A stretch of 64,000 nt of DNA, taken from contig NC_092706.1 of assembly GCF_964275005.1 (NCBI RefSeq), positions 11,947,846-12,011,845 on the forward strand, read 5' to 3'. The position numbers and the translations under genes are program-made. Each line of letters begins with the position of its first letter. The stretch's first letter is position 1. Positions 57,001 to 64,000 of the stretch are shown piece by piece. The notes under the pieces were generated by a model. That model searched no databases and had not been told where the DNA came from. It saw nothing but the letters and a program-made list of their open reading frames with translations. This DNA is from Diadema setosum. Its lineage: Eukaryota > Echinodermata > Echinoidea > Diadematoida > Diadematidae.

Positions 57001-58910
57001 ATTTATATGCATGTACATGTATTCATATGTCAAGTGGGTAGGAGAGATTATACAACTATTTCCATTTGAAGATGGTTGTGTATGTTTGATTTGCATTTTA
57101 GACATGCTGAGATCATTTGCTTTACTCCCTGCAGAGATTGACACAATAAAGACCGCCCAGCGAAGAGAGAAGGACGCGAAGCGCCGGGCTGGCGCACCTG
57201 TGGTCGGGGACTTACACCCTTTGCAAGACGCTCTTCCAGAACTGTCAGAGATCCTGAGGATAGGGCCAGACTACACCCAGCAGAGAGTGCAGTCAAAGTA
57301 AGCATTAGACATGATGCTCAGTACAAACATGCATGGTCCTTACATCAAGGATGGAATTACACAATTTTTTTTTTCATACTTTAATTCACCATGCTGACTT
57401 AGAAGCAAATTTATAAAGTTGAGAATGCATACATATGATCAAGTAAGGAGGTCCCTTCTGTGATATCCCAAGAAAACTGATGTGGCTGAACAGTGTATGA
57501 ATGTGTCTGTCTGCCTGTCTGTCTGTATAGTATGTGTAGTCTGTTTCAGGGTGGGAAGAAAAGAAAGTGAGCAGAAACACGACTGGCACTGTGTTTTTAG
57601 ATGTGTCGTGGGGGGCAGTTTATATTTCTGGTGCCACTTCCAGGGTTCATCAGCTAACAAGCAAGAGAAGAAAAAAAGGCCTTCAGCGCAACTTTCTAGT
57701 GCCACTTCCGGGTTTCTTCAGCTGACAAGAGGATGGAATTGGTGTTGCTTCAGGATGGTAGACTGGAGTGAAATGTGAAATTCGATCAAGCAAGTTCCCT
57801 GGTGTGATATCAAGAGAAACTTGTGGATGACCATCATGTGTGTATGTTTGTGTGTGTGCAAAAGAGAAATAGAGAGTTAGCATGACTGCCTCACTCCAGA
57901 AGATTCCAGAATTTTGGCAACAAATTAGATTTGGTGAAGGCGAAAGTGAACAGCTATTAAATTGGATGTGCAACAGAAATTTATGAAGGCAGCATCTCCT
58001 CAAAACCATCCTACTTGCCTATAAAACATTTATTATGATAGGATTTTCAAATCATGCCTTTCATGTTTACTTTTTCAGAGATAACCAACCTCAGAAGAAA
58101 CCAAGGGCTACGCTGAAAGTGAAAGACAAACAAAAGCTCATGTAAGTCATATGAATAACAATGATTTTTTTTTTTTTTTTTTTTTTGCATACACTTTGAT
58201 TCGCAGCTATAGTTTATTTCATTAGTGTTCCTTTTTTTCCCCTTGTATGTCTTCTCTCCCTGTCATGTTGTACTTGCACTGTGGTGTTCTTGAAAGTTAA
58301 GTGTTAACAAAACAGAAATATAAGGAGGGCCATGCAGGTACTACATTTGTACTACAATGTGTACTGTCATAAGTCATCACCGCCAGCAACATCATTTTAT
58401 TCTGATAGAGTCTGTTGTGTCAACTGGAGTAGGCTCTTCCAAATATCTAGTTCAGTTCAAAATGTCTAATTTCAATAGTCTAGTTTATATTTAAAAAAAG
58501 AAAAAACATTCAGCAAAAATTGAAAATTATAAAATTTTCTGAAGACTGCATTACCTACATACAGGTGCATTTATGTCACTAGGATGCTTAACTGTAGTAT
58601 GTTTTAATCTGCAAGGTTACAGGCCAAATTGTTACTTCAGTATTTGAGTTGCATAGAGGAAATGGCTAACCTATGAATGAGAATCTATTTTGCAGAAATG
58701 TTTCCTGTTTTGACCATGTCACGTCTATGAATTGATAGTACAGTCTGAGAAGTAAAATGTCAGCATTTTCTCCTCCTGCTCAGGATGGAAGAGACAGCCC
58801 GGTTCCAAGAAGTCCTTAAACACTCCGCATTCAAAGCAAATCCTTTCGCAACCATCAATGAACATCTCAGGAATAAGTTAAAACAGGAGCAGGAGGCAGA
58901 TGAAACATGA
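53931..58910 (+). CDS. SLX9: SLX9/FAM207A, ribosome biogenesis factor; five exons
   Basis: Complete orthologue of SLX9 (FAM207A in vertebrates), a small nucleolar/nuclear protein of pre-40S ribosome assembly; the yeast counterpart acts in ITS1 processing and small-subunit export. Exons 53931-54029, 56044-56248, 57135-57297, 58079-58141 and 58784-58910 join in phase to 218 codons (human 230). Recognition points: the basic start MGKIKRQRKKLHPPAVR (human MGKVRGLRARVHQAAVR), KVEKRKVRHDRWLEKID, the family signature VVGDLHPLQDALPEL, and the C-terminal ETARFQEVLKHSAFKANPFA. An in-frame TGA lies seven codons before the ATG (53910-53912), which fixes the start. All introns are GT-AG. It is divergent from CDC27, 2.84 kb between start codons. 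Confidence 0.95.
54070..54190 (+). repeat. ATGGCC/ATGGGC-rich minisatellite
   Basis: Repeated GGCCATGGCATGGGCATGGG-type words and local palindromes in SLX9 intron 1. Confidence 0.65.
54300..54515 (-). mobile_element. LINE 3'-end fragment in SLX9 intron 1
   Basis: Minus-strand frame ending CRLYSQRVVNGWNKLPQTAI then DAPTLLSFKRQLTQLGF, the usual extreme C-terminus of CR1/jockey-type LINE polyproteins. It is a different family from the 51900 copy (SQRVISEWNKLP there). Confidence 0.75.
55052..55141 (+). promoter_or_regulatory. CCAAT-bearing inverted repeat followed by YY1-like site
   Basis: TTAGCCAATCACATGCGAGG pairs with CCTCGTATGTGATTGGCTTA over a short loop, placing a CCAAT box on each strand. 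AAAATGGCG follows at 55133. It resembles a promoter, possibly an alternative start inside SLX9 intron 1, or a small foldback element. No exon was found to go with it. Confidence 0.3.
56044..56248 (+). CDS. SLX9: SLX9 exon 2 (residues 34-101)
   Basis: GSLQPAVLFATKGLFNDSHD, a His/Asp-rich patch, then KSGKQMTKVEKRKVRHDRWL. Acceptor ATGCAG, donor GTGAGT, leaves phase 1. Confidence 0.92.
56561..56956. mobile_element. TTAA-flanked foldback element, family 4, in SLX9 intron 2
   Basis: TTAA repeats flank AGGGTATGTACAGTTCTGG and CCAGTACTGTACAGTCCCT. The arms pair through GGCTGAGA(C/T)ATxxAAAA and ATTTTCATCAAA-type words over about 170 bp. Its near twin is at 61311. Confidence 0.85.
57135..57297 (+). 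CDS. SLX9: SLX9 exon 3 (residues 102-155)
   Basis: KIDTIKTAQRREKDAKRRAG, then the signature VVGDLHPLQDALPELSEILR. Acceptor CTGCAG, donor GTAAGC, leaves phase 2. Confidence 0.95.
57437..57850 (+). repeat. Diverged local duplications in SLX9 intron 3
   Basis: GTGCCACTTCCAGGGTTCAT and GTGCCACTTCCGGGTTTCTT are about 75 bases apart, and GATCAAG...GTGATATC...GAGAAAC segments occur at 57437 and 57784. Old duplications of unknown origin. Confidence 0.45.
58079..58141 (+). CDS. SLX9: SLX9 exon 4 (residues 156-176)
   Basis: Lys-rich KDNQPQKKPRATLKVKDKQK then L. Acceptor TTTCAG, donor GTAAGT; the Met codon is split with exon 5. Confidence 0.92.
58784..58910 (+). CDS. SLX9: SLX9 exon 5 (residues 177-218 and stop)
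   Basis: MMEETARFQEVLKHSAFKAN, PFATINEHLRNKLKQEQEAD, ET and TGA. Acceptor GCTCAG. Confidence 0.95.
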
Positions 58911-59598
58911 CACACTCATAAAAGGAAAAGTAGAAAAAAGTGAAATATAGAGTTTTACCTTATGTATTAGTGAGAGCATGATGCTAAGCATCTTTTTAAT
59001 GTTTTACAACAGAATACATATTCATTTTTTGAGATGACAGTTGGTATGAGAGTAATATGTCTCAAGTATAAGTTCTAATGTAGTCCATTGTTTAAAACAA
59101 TAATGCTGTTTTAAGATTTTAGATCAAATTGCTCTTTCTTAACCTTGTCAAGACACAATGGCACAAAAATTCTTGATTTCCAATGAGGGATTTTTTTTTT
59201 AATGGATCAGGTGCTACAACCGTAGGTTTTTGATGATTGCTAGATTGAAAAAAAAAAAAATGTATATATATATGTATTTTATATATGTAATATATATTAT
59301 ACATTGTAAATAGTTTTTCAATACAATTTTTTTTTTTATAGACATACCAAACTATTCAGAAACTCAAAAGTGAAATACATTGTACACCGTACTAGGAGAT
59401 AATTATGAATTTTTTTTTTTCATGTAGTGTTGTTGGTGTCATGCTTAATCTCTGCACTTGAAATATCCATCTGCATTTCACCAGTTCATGAAGTTTGATT
59501 GTTTCTTGTACAGTGTTTTAGTTTTCAAATTGATATTTAATGTTGGTTGAATCTCATGCTGCGGTCATGATATGGAAAACTTTACCAAAATGATATCA

Positions 59599-59604
59599 AT
59601 TAAA
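59599..59604 (+). terminator. Candidate SLX9 poly(A) signal
   Basis: ATTAAA, the first usable variant signal after the stop, 689 bases downstream. No canonical AATAAA was seen nearer. Confidence 0.2.
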
Positions 59605-59672
59605 ATGGAACAATTGGTATGCACAAACAAGGACTTCCAATTTATTTCTAAGTGGTTTTTCACTTGGCTTTG

Positions 59673-60139
59673 TTAAAGGAGACCTCCGGATGATTTTCAG
59701 ATTTTTGCATTTGAACAACTATTAATTAGTTATACTGAGGAAAAAGTTTCAGAATTTATGATAACTGGGATGAAGTATAAGAATATTTTCAAAATTTAGA
59801 ACAAATTGCAATGAACAAGGATGATGACATGGCAGAGTCACCATAAGTATGCATGAGTTGGGGCTCAAGGAAGCAGAACAAAAGAAAAAGGCATGCATAG
59901 ATTATACACAGGTGAACTCGTAAGCAAGCAGTATTGTAATGGAATAACACTGCTACATTTCTGAAATATGTGAACCTCCTATGTCATCATCCTTGTTCAG
60001 TGTAATTTGTTTAAGGTTTTTCAAAGTATTGTTTCTCTAATCAAGAACCACAATGAATTCCACAAATCTATACAAGAAGTTGTCAATTTATGTACTACAT
60101 GATGTGAAATTATGAAAATCGTGTGGAATGTCCCTTTAA
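59673..60139. mobile_element. TTAA-flanked foldback element, family 5
   Basis: TTAA repeats flank AGGAGACCTCCGGATGATTT and ATCGTGTGGAATGTCCCT. Interior arms match through CAATGAACAAGGATGATGAC and GTCATCATCCTTGTTCAGTG. It lies in the SLX9 3' flank. Confidence 0.75.
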
Positions 60140-63100
60140 ATAGTTTGAATGTCCATCTGCATGCGAGTGAGTTTTCCAGCCACGAGCCATTGCAAAGTAC
60201 TATACATTGTTTTCTTACAAAGTTGGGTGTCGGCCTCTTGAGTATGTTTAGAGTGTGTAGTTGGATAATGGTTACTTGGACCTTTTCTTTTCCTAAACCT
60301 GCTGTATTGGAATCCAACAGAACAATGACAACAACAAAAACACAGAACATGTTTACTGAATCTATATTTTAATAGGGATTTTCTCTCTTGACAATTTTAT
60401 CAACAATTCACATCAAAATGTTAATATCACACAAATATGAAATTGATACCATATGCACATATTTTGTAAAATAACATTTGTAAAATCCTGGCAGCTTTCA
60501 AAAATTGCATGCATTGGGTGGAATTCATTTTTTGACTTTAAGAAAGACCTTGGGTATTATAGAGAAAGATTGAAAAAATACATGTCCTCAGTGCGGTACT
60601 TGATATGAAGGGTTTGATGTACACAGAATGCAATACATACAAAAGATCAAGTTGTATTTGCCCATGAAATAGCTTTACTTAAATTCTTCTCTTCCATTGG
60701 AGTGTCTACAGTATGCATATTTCAAAAATCCTGAATGATTTTGAGCATGCATGGTCTGGAAAAGCTGCACCATAAATATCTTGGTACTAACTCTCTACCT
60801 TGAGACTTGAACCCTTTTTCAAGTAATAGTGCTGATTTTACAAATGAACACAAAATTTCACAAACTCGCCAAAGTAAGACATATATGTCTACAGCTGTCA
60901 TATCTACACTTGTTAATCCAGAAGTATATCAACAGATGCTTAAAAAAAATAATAAATAAATAAAAAATGGTCATGGTGATATCAAGTAATTGCAAGGTAA
61001 CATAACTAGAAGGCATCTTTTCGAGTTAATCTGCATAAGTGACTTTGAACCACTCATGATCAATGCTTTCGCTCAGACTTTGTATGCAGTATACAAGGTA
61101 CACTGTACAGTTTTGTATTTTGCTTGTGTACATTTCAGTGTGTGTCATGTGTATTCTATCAAATACAGTATTCTCCTTTTCTCCTTTAGTGAGAAGTAAA
61201 TACAGGAGTATGAGAAGAGTCCAAAATCTGAAGCAGTTGTCAGTGAGTGAAAAGTTTGTGTTCAAAAAAAAAAATCTCATCTTGTAACAGCAAAGTTATA
61301 ATATTCAAAGTTAAAGGGACTGTACAGTACTGGTTGAGGTGGGGATTCATGTTTTGAACATTCCTAGGTGAGATAATGAAAAGCCTCTTATGAAATATGA
61401 AAGAGCATATAATTTTAAGAAGGATTCAATGTTTATTTGATGAAAATTGGTTTTCAAATGGCTGAGATATCCAAAAAAGTGCTAATAATAGAAGGCGACA
61501 TGCCACAACTTTATTAGAATCTCTTTGTTTCACCTTGTTTTTGGATATCTCAGCCATTTCAAAACCGATTTTCATCGAATAAACTTTTGATACCACTTAG
61601 AACTGCATGCTCTTTGAAATCTCATAGAGTGGTTTCTGAATATCTTGCAAAACGTTCAAAGCTAAATCCTCACCTCGACCAGAACTGTACACACCCTTTA
61701 ATGTGTAGGATATTCATTTCATGGTTGAAACAACCAAGTCATACCATTGATTTTACGTATACAGTATATACAACTTGGATGTCAAAATCCCTTAAGATAA
61801 ATTCTGTACATTCAATTCTTCTGGTACCAAGAATCCAGTTTGCCTACAAGATATCAGCTTCTTGTCTACACTTCGTGGTTCTGGAAACCTTATATTTTTG
61901 TCCCTCATCTTTTCCAACTTTATCATGATAGCAAAACTGATGAAATTAAAGGAAGAAACCAGGTTACTTTTAAAAGTTTTAACTCTGGCATAATTCACTT
62001 TCCAAAAATTTAGCATCTGGTTATTGAGCTTTGCCATCAATTGTCTTATCTGTAATCTAACATAACCATAGTTATACACCTCCCTGGTGACTGATTCCAC
62101 TTTTGTGACAGGCTATGTACACTAGCTACATGTAAAGTCTTCACTTGTACAGTGCACTTGGAATTTGCATTCTCCAATATACTCCCCCTCCCCCCCCCCC
62201 CCCCCCCCCAAACACACACACAGAGACACACTGTTCATACATATGATATGTGTAATGAGCATACTGGTAAGTTACAATGTTTTGAGTTACAAATATGAAA
62301 ATTCTTTAACTCTTTCTCTTTCAATTTTTTTTCTTTTAACAGAGAATGTCTCATTATCACAAATATTGCACAATGCCTAGATTTGATTTTGTTCTTTATA
62401 CATACAATCAACAATATATCTCACATGTTATACAGCCTGCCTCTTTGACAACAGTATATTGAAAGACAAACCAATATTCACATTATACATTTTCTGTTAC
62501 ATAATTGTGTATACACATTGATTGCTCTGAAGCCTTGGCAATACTTTTACGAGAAAACATACAGCATTGAAAGACTGCAAACTCTTACTTTACTCTTTAC
62601 TTCAGGTAAACGAATATCACACACTAGACAATCACTGTATAAATTTTTACACAAGCAATCAGCACTTTTCAGTATCAACTTGTGACCTGGAAGTTTGTGG
62701 TTTCTGGGTGCATCTGTACAACCTGTGTTACACAACAGTGCATCAACACAAATGACATATCCATTAACTGTGATGAGAGCTACTATTGTAATTCAGACCA
62801 TAGAAGTATGAGACAAGTTCCCATGCTCATTTCATGTCATTCTATAACTACAATTGTATAACAGTAAGATCAGAGACATTGAATAAGAATTTTAGATGGA
62901 ACTGCTGTCAGCCTTGACAAAGTCAAATTCTTTGGAACCACAAAAGTTGACTTGTATGTACCAGGTTTGTCTCTTGTACAATGTACCAACAAAATACACT
63001 GAATTTGTGCTGAATAATAAGTGTCTGTGGAAGTACACAATGTATGTGTAATCCATAAATTGATGTCAAATCATGATGGACATCAGTTAGCACAGTCAAT

Positions 63101-63293
63101 ATATTTTTCAGCTGGTCTTTACCATGTGAAAGTTATTCAGCCAAATCTATGAGCTGACTAGCACATCCACTGAAATTATAGTTGTCATGACAATGACTCC
63201 AGTGAAACAGCATAAATAAGTTCATGGGACTATGAAATGTTGGTTTGTGCTTTACAGTCACCCAATATCCCTCTACAGCTGTAAGTTTTTGGC
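60140..63293. other. Convergent intergenic region between SLX9 and the next gene
   Basis: No supported gene. It holds the TTAA element at 61311 and a C run with (CA)n at 62178-62222, and probably the 3'-UTRs of both flanking genes. Confidence 0.5.
61311..61701. mobile_element. TTAA-flanked foldback element, family 4, second copy
   Basis: TTAA repeats flank AGGGACTGTACAGTACTGG and CCAGAACTGTACACACCCT. It is the 56561 element in reverse orientation; shared words include GGTTGAGGTGGGGATTCATG and GGATATCTCAGCCATTT. Confidence 0.85.
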
Positions 63294-63510
63294 TCAGTAT
63301 ACTAAGCACAGAGCAGACTTCTTTCTCCTGGATTTTTTAGTCTCTCCCTGATCTCCGCTCGACTCACTGCTAGATCCAGCTTTGTCCATTTGAGTTTTAC
63401 TCCTCTGCGGGTTGCCCTTTCCACCGCGCAGAGCCGTACCATTGTCGCCGGACTGGTTGGCTTGAGCCTCCCCTGCAATGGCTGCAGAACTCATGCTGCT
63501 ATCCCCGGCA
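63294..63510 (-). CDS. 3'-terminal exon of an unidentified gene
   Basis: After a TTCTAG acceptor the minus strand reads AGDSSMSSAAIAGEAQANQS, a Gly/Ser/Asn-rich, probably disordered stretch, then SSSESSGDQGETKKSRRKKS, ALCLVY and TGA at 63294. The exon has higher GC and a clean frame of 72 codons entered in phase 2. I do not recognise the family. The end combines a polybasic run (KKSRRKK) with Cys four residues from the terminus (CLVY), which resembles a CaaX prenylation tail of Ras/Rho-type proteins, although Tyr is an unusual last residue. Upstream exons must lie to the right of the window. Convergent with SLX9. Confidence 0.55.
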
Positions 63511-63594
63511 CTAGAATTTGACAAAATCAGAACAACAGAGCATAGCATGAAAAATTCTTACTAATACACTAAAAAACAAGGAAAAGTAGAAATT

Positions 63595-64000
63595 ACGCGG
63601 TGCGTAATATATGTCCCCGCCGGAAGTAGCATTCAGTAGCAAAATGTACAATATAGGTAAAAAGATGAAGATCAAAGGTCAAAGAGGTCAAAGGTCAAAA
63701 TTCTATGTAGAAGTTTTGAAGCCCTCACCTAGTGCCATCACATAAAGCAAACGGAATCGAAATCGGGTTAGAAATGGCGAAGGAGTAGCATTTTGTAGCC
63801 AATGTACAATATAGGTAAAAAAATCAAGGTCAAAGGTCAAAGAAGTCAAAGGTCAAAATTCTGTGTAGAAGTTTTGAAGCCCTCACCTAGTGCCATCACA
63901 TAAAGCAAACGGAATCGAAATCGGGTTAGAAATGGCGAGGGAGTAGCATTTGGTAGGAAAATGTACAATACAGGTCAAAAATCAAGGTCAAAGGTCAAAG
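63595..64000 (+). mobile_element. 158-bp tandem array with AGGTCA direct repeats, running off the window
   Basis: The unit is anchored on AATGTACAATAYAGGT at 63643, 63801 and 63960 (periods 158 and 159) and includes AATCGGGTTAGAAATGGCGA and TTTTGAAGCCCTCACCTAGT. Each copy contains AGGTCA half-sites as DR1 or DR3. The left edge TATATGTCCCCGCCGGAAGT resembles the TATACCCCCGCC end of the pearl-like element at 40636, so this is probably the start of a related element. Confidence 0.65.

Overview
This is eukaryotic DNA. Genes are split by GT-AG introns, most of the sequence is AT-rich and non-coding, microsatellites are common, and miniature transposons are dense. Both readable genes match animal orthologues. 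The repeats (a tRNA-derived SINE, Tc1, hAT, pogo and TTAA-flanked elements, and a 'pearl'-like element with ~160-bp core units) suggest a marine invertebrate. My best guess is an echinoderm such as a sea urchin. That is an inference; no ribosomal or mitochondrial marker is present.

Layout. Positions 1-191 may hold the last codons of a gene lying mostly to the left. From 192 to about 19 kb I see no gene I can defend, only microsatellites and transposon copies, including an internally deleted Tc1-like transposon at 11.3-12.7 kb. From 51087 down to 19825 on the minus strand lies a complete CDC27/APC3 gene. I reconstructed 20 coding exons giving an 840-residue protein, with every junction in phase. 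Nearly every larger intron carries identifiable transposon copies, including a 1.7-kb hAT-like foldback in intron 4 and a nested pair in intron 3.

Across a ~2.8-kb head-to-head intergenic region, itself holding an inverted-repeat element with a LINE tail inside it, SLX9/FAM207A starts at 53931 and runs on the plus strand to 58910. It has five exons and encodes 218 residues. A third gene, on the minus strand, ends at 63294. Only its last exon is visible; it is basic and ends in a CaaX-like Cys-Leu-Val-Tyr. The right edge enters a 158-bp tandem array rich in AGGTCA direct repeats.

Function. CDC27 is the TPR scaffold of the anaphase-promoting complex, and SLX9 acts in 40S ribosome biogenesis. 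Their divergent arrangement could reflect a shared housekeeping promoter region. I found no CRISPR array, bacterial operon, rRNA or intact tRNA gene. The most unusual content is the repeat landscape: TTAA-flanked foldback elements sharing AGG...CCT ends, hairpin-rich elements with TTTACACT/TTTATACT-like ends, and two ~160-bp core-repeat arrays that appear related.
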